64,000 nt of DNA from Virgibacillus sp. MSJ-26 (GCF_018918075.1 NZ_JAHLPW010000009.1:1-64000); one strand, 5' to 3'. Shown: positions 53,835-62,860, counted from the first letter of the stretch. Made by a program: numbers and translations. Notes: generated from the letters alone by a model not told the origin.

Positions 53835-54269
53835 TTATTTAAGTTGCTTAGCAATACCATACCAAATGTAATCTACTCTGTTACTTACAGCAACCAGATC
53901 TTGATAAAACCATCCTGTTAAATCACGCCATGTGCGTTCAAGGCCTGACATGGGGACAATTCCTTTTGAAATATCGTTTCCTATAATGATAAGCTGACGT
54001 TCGGGAATTTCTTTTTCCCACTCGGCCCATTGTTTAATTAATACTTTACCATAGTCACGATCTATATCTGTATGATTTGTTTTCAACTTATTTAAAAGCA
54101 AGCGTTCTATAGCGGCAAGCACAACAATATTCGATTTAAACTGTGATAAATCTTGTGGAACCGAATCTTTAGAAGCATCCAACCATAAATACAGATTATT
54201 TTCTAATTGATAATGTTCTTTGACCCAGCGAGCTTTTCCATTATAGGCACCTCCTGTAATGACATGCAT
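53835..54269 (-). CDS. CobU-like protein with degenerate P-loop
   Basis: A 144-residue relative of adenosylcobinamide kinase/guanylyltransferase. The P-loop is GGAYNGKARW in place of GGARSGKS, and the RHxxxR guanylyl-His segment is missing. The C-terminal IGNDISKGIVPMSGLERTWRD equals the CobU end (SNEVGxGIVPxxxxxRxFRD). A full CobU lies two genes upstream. It overlaps cobC by 67 bases. It may have lost kinase activity or changed role. Confidence 0.75.
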   Translation of the reverse strand: MHVITGGAYNGKARWVKEHYQLENNLYLWLDASKDSVPQDLSQFKSNIVVLAAIERLLLNKLKTNHTDIDRDYGKVLIKQWAEWEKEIPERQLIIIGNDISKGIVPMSGLERTWRDLTGWFYQDLVAVSNRVDYIWYGIAKQLK

Positions 54270-54841
54270 CCCTTCTCCCCCTTTTTGTTATCTTTTTTCC
54301 ATGTTAGTTGGTAGCCACCACCATGAGGCACTTGCCAATGGAAAAATGATTCAGGTTGCCTGGATAACGTCGATAATAACTGACGAATAACGCCGCCATG
54401 TGTTACGATAGCTATTTTTGAATAAGCATCCTTATTTATGACGTCTTTAACTTTTTCAAAGCCTTGTTCGACACGAAGCTTAAAGTCATTAAGTGATTCA
54501 CCATGAGGCGGTGTGACGTCAAAAGGATTATCAAGCCAATTCCTATACAGTTGAACCTTTTTCAACTCATTATACGTCTTTCCTTCCCAATCACCAAAAT
54601 CAATTTCTCTAAACTCTTGAATAGGTATTGCTGTTTCATTTGGAAATAATCGGTCAACAGTTTGAATACACCGTTTCATAGGACTGGAAAAAATAAGCTG
54701 ATGCTCTTCAGTTGTAACTAGATTCAAATCATCTTTGCCCTGTTTACTTAAAGGTAAATCAGTCGATCCTATATACGCCTTCTTTTCATTCCACTTTGTT
54801 AGACCATGACGAAATAGTGCAATAGCCACACAATTAGCCAT
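54203..54841 (-). CDS. cobC: Alpha-ribazole phosphatase CobC (histidine phosphatase)
   Basis: A 212-residue phosphoglycerate-mutase-like phosphatase: catalytic His in LFRHGLTKWNE near residue 10, FGDWEGKTYNEL and VTHGGVIRQLL. It removes phosphate from alpha-ribazole phosphate or from adenosylcobalamin phosphate in the last step of loop assembly. Its ends overlap the genes on both sides (43 bases with cobS), showing tight packing. Confidence 0.9.
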   Translation of the reverse strand: MANCVAIALFRHGLTKWNEKKAYIGSTDLPLSKQGKDDLNLVTTEEHQLIFSSPMKRCIQTVDRLFPNETAIPIQEFREIDFGDWEGKTYNELKKVQLYRNWLDNPFDVTPPHGESLNDFKLRVEQGFEKVKDVINKDAYSKIAIVTHGGVIRQLLSTLSRQPESFFHWQVPHGGGYQLTWKKDNKKGEKGCMSLQEVPIMEKLAGSKNIIN

Positions 54842-55593
54842 AAAAAAGTCTCCACTCCTTCCACAGAAGCCCCAATCACGTCACCTGTTATGCCACCAAA
54901 CCATTTCATTATCTTTTTGCGACTAATGATAAATGCTATAGCAGATAAACCTACTAAAAGTAGATAAATCATACTTACCATTGGATAGATAAAATAACTT
55001 ACAATACCAAATAGAACAAGATAACTTAAGTAAGTCCATGGTTTCTCATTGATAATTGCCTTTTTAAAGAAATATGCCATCCCACCGTTTTTCGCAAGAG
55101 GTAAATTGTACATCACCATACCCATGAACAGCTTTCCTAGAAAGGGAATAAACAAGATTAAGACGTAGGTAGTTAGATTTGCAGCTAAGACTGTTTCATA
55201 AATAAATAGAAAGCGAGCTGCCAGAAGAACGATTACATTTAAAACACCAAACGCACCGACACGGGAATCCTGCATTATTGTTAATCGCTTTTGAACATCT
55301 CGAAAAGAAAAATAGGCATCACTACAATCTATCCAGCCGTCTAAATGAATCGCACCTGTACCAATGATCAACAACAACCAAAGAAAGAAGCTGCTTGCTA
55401 GAGGTGACAGATGGACCACTTCTAGAACTAGATACAATCCTAATGCATACATAATCCCTTGCATAAAACCGATGAGAGGAAATGTCTCTACGGCACGTTT
55501 AATCGTTTTATCTGTTACTGGGACTTCTTTTGATAAAGGTATGATGGTGAAAAATTGTATATTTAAGATTAACCCGTATAAAAATGATTTCAT
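54799..55593 (-). CDS. cobS: Adenosylcobinamide-GDP ribazoletransferase CobS
   Basis: A 264-residue membrane enzyme with about six helices; GAIHLDGWIDCSDAYFSFRD near residue 85 is the conserved acidic metal/substrate loop. It joins adenosylcobinamide-GDP to alpha-ribazole (phosphate) at the membrane. Its 3' end overlaps cobC. Confidence 0.95.
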   Translation of the reverse strand: MKSFLYGLILNIQFFTIIPLSKEVPVTDKTIKRAVETFPLIGFMQGIMYALGLYLVLEVVHLSPLASSFFLWLLLIIGTGAIHLDGWIDCSDAYFSFRDVQKRLTIMQDSRVGAFGVLNVIVLLAARFLFIYETVLAANLTTYVLILFIPFLGKLFMGMVMYNLPLAKNGGMAYFFKKAIINEKPWTYLSYLVLFGIVSYFIYPMVSMIYLLLVGLSAIAFIISRKKIMKWFGGITGDVIGASVEGVETFLWLIVWLLHYFVMV

Positions 55594-55612
55594 ACCTCAC
55601 CATCCTCATCAT

Positions 55613-56197
55613 TTAATTATATGTTTTGTACTCGCTTTTCATTTGTATTGGGACTCCCATTTCTACTAAGTAAGCTTCAGTTGATTGTTGAACCAACACT
55701 TGGTGCAGCCGACCTATTAATTCAGCATAGACCTCAACCACTGGGGAATCATTCAATGGAGCTAACAGCACCTCATTGGAAACAATAACCAACGAATGGA
55801 CCTTACGCTTTAATAAATACAATCCATCTAAAACTTTTGAATAAATTTCATCTTTAAAAGTCCCTAATTCTCCTTCATTATTTTTTGAAAAAAGTTCATT
55901 TGTTAACAAAATAGTTAAACAATCAAGAAGGACAACATCTTGAGAAGTGAACTCAGGAGCAAGTTTATGTATATCGATAGACGCTTCCCATGTTGTCCAT
56001 GCTATTTTACTTTCGGCACGATCTTTTCGATGGCGTTTAATGCGTTCAGTCATCTCCTCATCCGTTGCTTTAGCTGTTGCGATATAATGTAAATTGGAGC
56101 CTGAAGCACCACTCAATTTTTGGGCATATTTTTCAGCAAAAGCGCTTTTCCCACTTCTCGCTCCTCCAGTTATAAAAATTAATCCTTCTGTTTCCAC
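55613..56197 (-). CDS. cobU: Adenosylcobinamide kinase/guanylyltransferase CobU
   Basis: A 194-residue bifunctional enzyme: P-loop GGARSGKSAFAEKYA near residue 11, RIKRHRKDRA near 53 (guanylylated His), WTTWE and LLDCLTILLTNELF. It phosphorylates adenosylcobinamide and adds GMP. It overlaps cobD by 19 bases. This is the canonical copy; a degenerate paralogue lies two genes downstream. Confidence 0.95.
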   Translation of the reverse strand: METEGLIFITGGARSGKSAFAEKYAQKLSGASGSNLHYIATAKATDEEMTERIKRHRKDRAESKIAWTTWEASIDIHKLAPEFTSQDVVLLDCLTILLTNELFSKNNEGELGTFKDEIYSKVLDGLYLLKRKVHSLVIVSNEVLLAPLNDSPVVEVYAELIGRLHQVLVQQSTEAYLVEMGVPIQMKSEYKTYN

Positions 56198-57255
56198 TGT
56201 GATAAAGCCTCCACTAATCGATTATTTTCTTTTTCCAATCGTACCGCAAAGCGCAACCACTCACCAGCTAAACCGGGAAAATTTTCAGTATGTCTGGGAA
56301 CGATGCCGTTTTTCAATAAAAATTTAAGCAAAGGACGCTGATTACCTAACGAAGGATCTTTTAATAGATAAAAGTTTACTTGACTATCAGATAGAATGTA
56401 CCCGGTTTCTTTTAAAACAGTCTGTACTCGTTCTCTTTCTGCTTGGATGAATCGTTGCGTCTTTTGCACGAAACTAAGCTCATTAATGCATTCTTTTCCC
56501 GCTTCAAGGGCTAAAGCATTAACGCTCCATTCGGGCTGATAAGCTCTTAATTGTTTAATAACCCTTTCATTTGCAAGAACGTAGCCAAGACGTAGCCCTG
56601 CGATCGCGTACATCTTCGTTAAAGAACGAATGATAAGTAAGTAATCACTATTTTGAATTTCATGTGAAAGTTGTACGTAATCCGTATAAAAATCATAAAA
56701 AGCTTCATCGATGATTAAATAACAGTTATTTGCTTCACAAATTGCTAATAGATGTCGTATGTCTTCACTTGATTGAATCGTTCCTGTCGGGTTATTGGGA
56801 TGACATAAAAAGATGGCATCAACATTAATAATGACCTCGGATAGTTCGTTTAAATCTAATTTCCAGTCAGGCGCTGATAAATTTATATGACAAATCTGAC
56901 AACCAGAGGCTTTAGTCACTTTTTCATATTCTGAGAAAGCTGGTTGAATAATGCCTATATGCTTATTTGTTAACATTCTACCTATTAATGTAATCAGTTC
57001 TGCACCACCATTGCCAAGTAGAATATTAGACACTGGAAGTCCTTCTGATTCGGCAATAAGACGAAGAAGCTCTCGCCCTTCCGGATCCGGATAATCCCCG
57101 ATCACAGAAAACCACTCTTCCCATTTTTCTTTTATACTCTTTGGCGGTCCAAATGGATTAACATTTACACTAAAATCAATCACGTTTTTCGGCATGGTTA
57201 AATTTAAAGCATGGTATAAATAATTTGGGTTAGAGCCGTGTAATGGCAAATTCAA
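56179..57255 (-). CDS. cobD: Threonine-phosphate decarboxylase CobD (HisC-like)
   Basis: A 358-residue class I/II PLP enzyme: DFSVNVNPFGPP at the start, CHPNNPTGT near 152, and the PLP lysine in RSLTKMYAIAGLRLGY near 212. It makes aminopropanol phosphate for the corrin side arm. HisC aminotransferases look alike, but the gene lies between cobU and cbiB and overlaps both, so CobD is the best call. Confidence 0.9.
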   Translation of the reverse strand: MNLPLHGSNPNYLYHALNLTMPKNVIDFSVNVNPFGPPKSIKEKWEEWFSVIGDYPDPEGRELLRLIAESEGLPVSNILLGNGGAELITLIGRMLTNKHIGIIQPAFSEYEKVTKASGCQICHINLSAPDWKLDLNELSEVIINVDAIFLCHPNNPTGTIQSSEDIRHLLAICEANNCYLIIDEAFYDFYTDYVQLSHEIQNSDYLLIIRSLTKMYAIAGLRLGYVLANERVIKQLRAYQPEWSVNALALEAGKECINELSFVQKTQRFIQAERERVQTVLKETGYILSDSQVNFYLLKDPSLGNQRPLLKFLLKNGIVPRHTENFPGLAGEWLRFAVRLEKENNRLVEALSQWKQKD

Positions 57256-58189
57256 TTATAAAACCTCCAGCTATCATTAAAATTAAAAACAGGAAACTTG
57301 TCCGCTTCATGATCGTGACAGTTTTTGAAATATGTCCTGTATTGAGATCATAAATCGCGTCACCCATTTCAGTTCGATATGACTGCTCACCATCATAATA
57401 GTTGTTTCCACCGAGACGGACACCAAGAACCGCAGCAACCGCCGCTTCTCCCCAACCACTGTTTGGGCTCGGATGTTTGCTTGCATCACGTCGTAAAACA
57501 GACCATGCTTTTTTCATTGGTACCTCTTTAGAAGGCGAGCTAATAATCATAATAAGCCCAGTAATACGGGCTGGTATATAGTTAATGACATCATCCAACC
57601 GTGCAGAAGCCCATCCAAACTTGGTATATTTTTCATTTTTATAACCTACCATTGAATCACATGTATTAATCAAACGATAAGCTATCGCTAGTGGTGCTCC
57701 CCCAATAGCCGCCCAAAACATTGGCGCCGTGATGGCATCTGTCGTATTTTCAGCAACCGTTTCGACTGTGCCTCTAACAATCTCTTTTTCTGATAAATTA
57801 TCAGTATCTCGACCAACAATATAGGAAAGCTTTTCACGGGCATTGATTAAGTCTTTATTTTTTAAAGGATGCTCAACTTCGCTTGCAGCTTGGCGTAAAC
57901 CTTTTTGAGCAATCGTCGTCCAAATTAACACCGTTTCAATAAAGAGTCCTAAATATAGATTTAAACTATATGTAAATAACATTATTAACGTGGCACTTAA
58001 TATGACAACAATTAATATGACAACCATGGCAGTTCCTTTTAGCTTTAGATAACGGCCTTTATTCCATTGTTTATCAAAAAAGCGAATCATGTTACCAAAT
58101 AAGATAACGGGATGTGGAAAACGCGGTGGGTCACCGACTAAAAGATCCAGTATATATGCTAAAACTAAAGCACTAAGGTGCATAATCAT
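57230..58189 (-). CDS. cbiB: Adenosylcobinamide-phosphate synthase CbiB
   Basis: A 319-residue membrane enzyme: LLVGDPPRFPHPVILFGNMI at the start, DTDNLSEKEIVRGTVETVAENTTD near 140 and DASKHPSPNSGWGEAAVAA near 230 are family signatures. It attaches aminopropanol (phosphate) to adenosylcobyric acid. It overlaps the btuD-cbiZ gene by four bases (ATGA) and cobD by 26. Confidence 0.95.
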   Translation of the reverse strand: MIMHLSALVLAYILDLLVGDPPRFPHPVILFGNMIRFFDKQWNKGRYLKLKGTAMVVILIVVILSATLIMLFTYSLNLYLGLFIETVLIWTTIAQKGLRQAASEVEHPLKNKDLINAREKLSYIVGRDTDNLSEKEIVRGTVETVAENTTDAITAPMFWAAIGGAPLAIAYRLINTCDSMVGYKNEKYTKFGWASARLDDVINYIPARITGLIMIISSPSKEVPMKKAWSVLRRDASKHPSPNSGWGEAAVAAVLGVRLGGNNYYDGEQSYRTEMGDAIYDLNTGHISKTVTIMKRTSFLFLILMIAGGFIIEFAITRL

Positions 58190-59655
58190 GATTTGACTTC
58201 CTTATTAAAGTAATTCATTAACGCCTGTTTTGTACACTTAAACACGCCTTTTCCTATCATTTGCCCGAGCGGTGTCGCGCTCCCAGCATAGGTTAATTTC
58301 GCTCCTGCTTGAGTTGCTGCAATTAAAATACTATCAGTCGACGTGCCTGTTGCCAGTGTATTTGACTCTGGGTCTGTGACTTTGAAATTCTGTAAAGCTT
58401 TTACCTTCGCTTCAGTTGCTGTCATCACTGCTTGGATATATGCTTCCTCACTTAACTCTCCATTGATAAACACCCAAATATTAATTGTCCCTGGAATATA
58501 ACCTGGTACACGGCTCACACCCAGAGTAGAGTCTACTGCATTCCCCACACCTGCAGTCACTACAAATAATCCGGAAAAACCTTCCTCATGGATAAATTGA
58601 TAAGCGACCTGTGATAAATTAACGGCAGTCATCATTCCAACCGTATCGTCGGGATGGAAACCATGTGATTTTAAATATGCTTCCATTTCCTGTTTATGAT
58701 CATCAACGTTGTAATTTTTATCAACATAACGATTGACGAATAGATGATTCCAACCAAAACCTGATCCTGTCACACCAGACGACATCGTTCTAAGAGATTG
58801 TTTTGCTTCAAGTGTAATTTTTTCATTAGTGAATCGCAGTAGCGTTTCATCTATTTGTGTCTTCTCATCTTTATTGACTGTTTTAGGTACGAGCATCATT
58901 TGTGGTTTCGCGACTTTTGGATGCGGATACTCTTCAATCGAAGCATGATAAACCTCTTCTATTCTCTCTTTTTTAATCACTTTATTAGGTGAGTCACAAA
59001 TTTCCGTCTTACCATCCTGAAGCAGAAGTAAACGATCACAGTAAAGTCCAGCTAAATTTAAGTCATGAAATATTGAAATGACTGTTAGGTCCTTTTCCTT
59101 TGTCCACGATCTTAATACGTCCAACAGTTCCTTTTGATAAGCTAAATCTAAATGATTGGTCGGCTCATCTAGTAATAGAACTTCAGGATCCTGAGCAAGT
59201 GCTTGTGCTAGAAAAACACGCTGACGCTCTCCACCAGATAGTTCATCAATCGTTTCATTTTCATAAATATCTACGCCTGTCTGTTTCATCACATCTTGAA
59301 TAATCGCTTCGTCGCTTTCAGTCAGGCTCTGGAAAAGACCCTTTTGATGAGCATATCTACCAAGTGATACAGTCTCACGCACTGTATAGCTGAACGTTTG
59401 TGTCGTCGTTTGTGGTAAAACAGCCACCAAACGGGCAAATTCTTTTGCATTATAAGTTCTGATTGATTTACCTTTAATTGTTATTTCACCTTTTTGAAAC
59501 GGTAAAATATGACTAATCATTTTAAGCAATGTCGACTTACCGCTACCATTAGGACCTATCACGCCGAAAAGTTCTCCTTTATCCACTTCAAAGGAAATAC
59601 TTTCAAGAATTGGTTTACTAGAATAACCGCCCGTTATTTTTTTGACATCAATCAT
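58186..59655 (-). CDS. Corrinoid ABC ATPase fused to adenosylcobinamide amidohydrolase (BtuD-CbiZ)
   Basis: A 489-residue fusion. Residues 1-255 are a FecCDE/BtuD-type ATPase: GPNGSGKSTLL, LSGGERQR, VLLLDEPTNHLD, IFHDLNLAG. Residues 275-489 are CbiZ (SGVTGSGFGWNHLFVNR, TAGVGNAVDSTLG, ATGTSTDSI). CbiZ cuts off the nucleotide loop of incoming pseudo-B12, giving cobyric acid for rebuilding with the cell's own lower ligand. The fusion links uptake to remodelling; similar fusions are known in a few Bacilli such as B. halodurans, as I recall. Confidence 0.93.
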   Translation of the reverse strand: MIDVKKITGGYSSKPILESISFEVDKGELFGVIGPNGSGKSTLLKMISHILPFQKGEITIKGKSIRTYNAKEFARLVAVLPQTTTQTFSYTVRETVSLGRYAHQKGLFQSLTESDEAIIQDVMKQTGVDIYENETIDELSGGERQRVFLAQALAQDPEVLLLDEPTNHLDLAYQKELLDVLRSWTKEKDLTVISIFHDLNLAGLYCDRLLLLQDGKTEICDSPNKVIKKERIEEVYHASIEEYPHPKVAKPQMMLVPKTVNKDEKTQIDETLLRFTNEKITLEAKQSLRTMSSGVTGSGFGWNHLFVNRYVDKNYNVDDHKQEMEAYLKSHGFHPDDTVGMMTAVNLSQVAYQFIHEEGFSGLFVVTAGVGNAVDSTLGVSRVPGYIPGTINIWVFINGELSEEAYIQAVMTATEAKVKALQNFKVTDPESNTLATGTSTDSILIAATQAGAKLTYAGSATPLGQMIGKGVFKCTKQALMNYFNKEVKS

Positions 59656-59659
59656 GCTA

Positions 59660-60718
59660 TCAACTTCTTTCCATTCGACTTTTCATTAAAATAACTGCAA
59701 AAATGGGCGCTCCTATTAAAGCAGTAATCACCCCGATGGGAAGTTCAGACGGTGAAATAATTGTTCTTGAGACTAAATCAGCCAAGATTAAGAAACTACC
59801 TCCCGCTAAAGTTGATAATGGTAAGAGGTGAATATGATTCGGTCCCCATAATAACCTTACAAAGTGCGGAATAACAAGCCCTACAAATCCAATCGTTCCT
59901 GAAACAGCAACGGCAGCACCCGTTAATATAGAACCAGCAATTAAGATATTCATTTTCTTACGTTCAACATCAACGCCTATATGCTTGGCGTGATCTTCAC
60001 CGAAAGACATGGCGTTTAATTCCTTAGCATGCACAAGTAAAAGTATAGAACCAATTAAAAAAAACGGAACGATGATTTTAACATGATCCCAACCGCGCAT
60101 CGAAACACTTCCCAGCAACCAACCGATAATCTGTCGTAATTCCTCTCCTGTGAGCGCAATCATGAGCGAGATAAGCGCCCCTAAAAAGGAACTAAAAATC
60201 ACCCCTGTTAAGATAATGGTTTCCACTCGCATCGCCCGGTCGATTCTTTTGGCAAAATAGAGAACAACAAATATGGTTATAAATGAAGCAACAATACTTA
60301 AGAGGGGTAAAGTAAATGATCCTATAAAAGGGAATGAAAGTCCAAAAAAGATGGTCACTACTGCACCAACCGATGCTCCGGAAGATACCCCTAACGTATA
60401 GGGATCTGCCAGAGGATTTCGTAATAATCCTTGAAATGCAGCACCAGCAATCGATAGTGAAGCACCAACAAAGCCTGCCAACAAAACACGTGGCAGACGA
60501 ATATTCCAGACAATATTAACATACATAGAATCAATAGAGTCGATTGATACACCTGGAATAATCTTCGATATAATAATTTTAATAATATCTAAAAAGGGGA
60601 CCGATACAGTCCCAATCGACGTACCGGTCAGCACAGCTAGTCCCCCTATAAGTATTAAAATTATATAAGCAACTGCCTTACTTTTCACCGAAAACTTCTG
60701 GATAAATGGCTTTTCCAA
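59660..60718 (-). CDS. btuC: Corrinoid ABC transporter permease BtuC (FecCD family)
   Basis: A 352-residue permease with about ten helices; RLPRVLLAGFVGASLSIAGAAFQGLLRNPLADPY-type sequence (residues 75-105) and GFVGLVIPHFVRLLWGPNH near 280 are FecCD signatures. The family also carries siderophores; the B12 riboswitch and neighbours fix the substrate. It overlaps btuF by 41 bases. Confidence 0.93.
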   Translation of the reverse strand: MEKPFIQKFSVKSKAVAYIILILIGGLAVLTGTSIGTVSVPFLDIIKIIISKIIPGVSIDSIDSMYVNIVWNIRLPRVLLAGFVGASLSIAGAAFQGLLRNPLADPYTLGVSSGASVGAVVTIFFGLSFPFIGSFTLPLLSIVASFITIFVVLYFAKRIDRAMRVETIILTGVIFSSFLGALISLMIALTGEELRQIIGWLLGSVSMRGWDHVKIIVPFFLIGSILLLVHAKELNAMSFGEDHAKHIGVDVERKKMNILIAGSILTGAAVAVSGTIGFVGLVIPHFVRLLWGPNHIHLLPLSTLAGGSFLILADLVSRTIISPSELPIGVITALIGAPIFAVILMKSRMERS

Positions 60719-61667
60719 GTTCCTCTGCTCCCTCTACTAGACGTGGACCAGGGCGGCTTACAATATCGGTATCAACAAGGTATACCTGTTCATCTTTTAC
60801 TGCATCGATATCCTGCCATGCTTTTCGTTCCATAACATCCTCAACCGGATTATCAGTATAATCATAAGTTAAAACGATGACATCTGGATTCATTTCCACC
60901 ACGGCTTCCTCACTTAATTCAACCCAGCCATCTTCATCTTTAGCGACATTCTCCGCATGAAGTATGTCTAAAATATCATCTTCAAACGTATTTTTCCCTG
61001 GAGTGAATATTTCAGGAGCTGGTGAAATTTCTATATAAACATTCTTCATGTCATCTTCATCAATCTCATCTGCTTTCCCAGCTACCACGTCGAGATCATC
61101 TTGCATTGTGGTAATAAGCTCTTCCCCCTTATCTTTTGCACCTGTTACCTCAGCCATCATTTCAATGGATTCATAGACTTCATCAAAATTAGTCGCATCG
61201 TTAACAACAAACACGGTCAATCCTGAATCTCTTAGCTGTTCAATAGCGTCAGCATCGTTTGTAGGATGTGCTAAAACTAAGTCTGGCTCAAGTGACAAGA
61301 TTTTTTCAGTGTTTAGCTCAAGTCCACCTATTTTTTCTTTATCCTGTACTTCTTCTGGGTAATTATCATGGTCTGAGACACCTACAATTTTTTCACCTAA
61401 ATCGAGTGCAAATGCTAGTTCAGTAATACTAGGAATAAGTGTTACAATTTGTTCTGGTTCTTCTTCAATTGTAACTTCTTCTCCACTTGTATCTTCTAGC
61501 GTGACAGGGAATACTCCTTCTTCAGCTTCATTATCACTAGTTTCAGTTTGTTCTGTTTCAGTGTCTTGATTATTACTGGTTTCTTCATTTTCAGATGTAT
61601 CTCCACATCCTGCTAAAATTCCCATCATAAGTAATAATGATAGTAAAAATAAATTTATTTTTTTCAT
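60678..61667 (-). CDS. btuF: Cobalamin-binding lipoprotein BtuF
   Basis: A 329-residue binding protein. The lipobox GILAGCGD puts the lipid on Cys near residue 21; a Glu/Thr/Asn/Asp-rich linker runs to about 50; the periplasmic-binding fold follows (PEQIVTLIPSITELAFALDLG, GVSDHDNYPEEV). First gene of the operon after the cobalamin riboswitch. The acidic linker is in line with other surface proteins here. Confidence 0.93.
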   Translation of the reverse strand: MKKINLFLLSLLLMMGILAGCGDTSENEETSNNQDTETEQTETSDNEAEEGVFPVTLEDTSGEEVTIEEEPEQIVTLIPSITELAFALDLGEKIVGVSDHDNYPEEVQDKEKIGGLELNTEKILSLEPDLVLAHPTNDADAIEQLRDSGLTVFVVNDATNFDEVYESIEMMAEVTGAKDKGEELITTMQDDLDVVAGKADEIDEDDMKNVYIEISPAPEIFTPGKNTFEDDILDILHAENVAKDEDGWVELSEEAVVEMNPDVIVLTYDYTDNPVEDVMERKAWQDIDAVKDEQVYLVDTDIVSRPGPRLVEGAEELGKAIYPEVFGEK

Positions 61668-61767
61668 TATGTCTCCCCCTATAAGTGTGCATTAAAAAAA
61701 CATCCCCGTTATAGAGATATTTGAATGAATAAATTAGAAATGTGATTTTCCTTCTAATTCTTTTCAT
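61591..61767 (-). CDS. Possible leader ORF between riboswitch and btuF
   Basis: A perfect AGGAGGTGT site lies directly before an ATG that opens a 58-codon frame rich in Arg, Lys and aromatic residues (MKRIRRKITFLIYSFKYLYN). It overlaps the first 77 bases of btuF in another frame. The ribosome binding site is better than that of btuF. It may be a leader peptide coupling riboswitch control to btuF, or a start site left by change in the leader. Confidence 0.4.
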   Translation of the reverse strand: MKRIRRKITFLIYSFKYLYNGDVFLMHTYRGRHNEKNKFIFTIIITYDGNFSRMWRYI

Positions 61768-61805
61768 ACACCTCCTATCCGCGTAGGCTAACTGGCGCAT
61801 TTTCA

Positions 61806-61960
61806 AGAAGAAGGTAGGTCTCCTGGCTTATGGCAGTAGGCATTGTGCCTTCCCATACTATAAAAGTACAGTGGCCTTTACAATGCTAAACCATATACAG
61901 TGGCGGGACCGCGTTGGATTTTCACCAAACTTCCCTATTAAGTCTTATAAAAGACACCTT
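61806..61960 (-). ncRNA. Cobalamin riboswitch
   Basis: The minus strand reads, in order, AATAGGGAA, GGTGAAAATCC, CGCGGTCCCGCCACTGT and GCCAGGAGACCTACC, the conserved B12-box aptamer. It lies upstream of btuF and should turn off the whole transport and salvage operon when adenosylcobalamin is plentiful. A downstream CCTA/TAGG pairing near AGGAGG could be part of the expression platform. Confidence 0.95.
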
Positions 61961-62094
61961 AATCTATTAATTATTCAATTTTCGAGCGCTAATTACAGTA
62001 TACACCATTTTTTTATAATAGGATAGAATAACTCTTTTATTCATTAGAAGACTTTATCTGTACTCCCCGAAACGCTGGCCTACACTTCTTCCGC

Positions 62095-62720
62095 CTAACT
62101 TGGTAAATCCAAGCATTTTGCCGCGTATACAGTCAAAAATTGAAGTAATATTATTGGCAATCCCATTAAATCTGGCACAACTTCAAGCGGATCAAGTTCA
62201 CTATTTTTCATCAAAACTAATGCAAGCACTGTTATAACGGCAGCAACAAATATACGTAAATTTCTTAAAGAATTCGGCCTTACTCATGTTTTTAGTTCCT
62301 GTATATGATGCGATTGTGTATGTTGTTGAATCAAGCGTAGTCGTAAGAAGTATGATTGCGATGATAATAAACATAATTAAAAACAATGTTGAAAATGGCA
62401 GTGTTAGTAATATTTCTGGAATCGCCTATGATAACAAGGTCGGGGCTAACAAATATGTTAATATCATTTTCTTAATTGTCCGTCCGAGACACTTTTGCAG
62501 CAAACACACTATGACGTGGCCCATGTCACACTGTAAGCAAACCAAAATACTGCATGACTTTTGATATGTGTTGTTCCACTAATATCAAGTGAATTGGTAC
62601 AAAATGCTAAATCAATAATGAGAATAAAAACCTGTTCGTATTCGTGAAAAAACGAGAATAAATACACCTGGTCCAATCACCATCACCAAGATAGCGAATA
62701 AACCTGTCAAATTAATCTAT
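62095..62720 (-). pseudogene. Decayed BCCT-family transporter gene
   Basis: Fragments in different frames give FAILVMVIGPGVFILVF, VFWFAYSVTWAT, RTIKKMILTYLLAPTLL, LPFSTLFLIMF, TTLDSTTYTIASYTGTKNMS, SLRNLRIFVAAVITVLALVL and GLPIILLQFL. These follow the order of betaine/choline/carnitine transporters (helices 7-12). At least three frameshifts, in-frame stops and an internal deletion rule out function. The N-terminal half is missing. Confidence 0.8.
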
Positions 62721-62845
62721 CGGACACGAGTTCTTGTAATTGTGATTTCCTTGTCCGATTGCGAGCTTCTATTGGACATGAATGTACGGAAATAGGAAGC
62801 CAATGTCCAATTGCATGGTTCAATTGGATGAATGCACAATGTTCC
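62718..62845. repeat. Degenerate tandem repeat with inverted arms
   Basis: Units of about 52 bases recur: TTGTCCGATTGCGAGCTTCT, then ATGTCCAATTGCATGGTTCA, each followed by ATTGGA(CA)TGAATG; a third, weaker unit starts ATCGGACACGAG. Within a unit GGACAT and ATGTCC arms are inverted. It is a repeat type I associate with Oceanobacillus-like intergenic regions. Confidence 0.6.
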
Positions 62846-62860
62846 CCCTCTTCAATCCAT

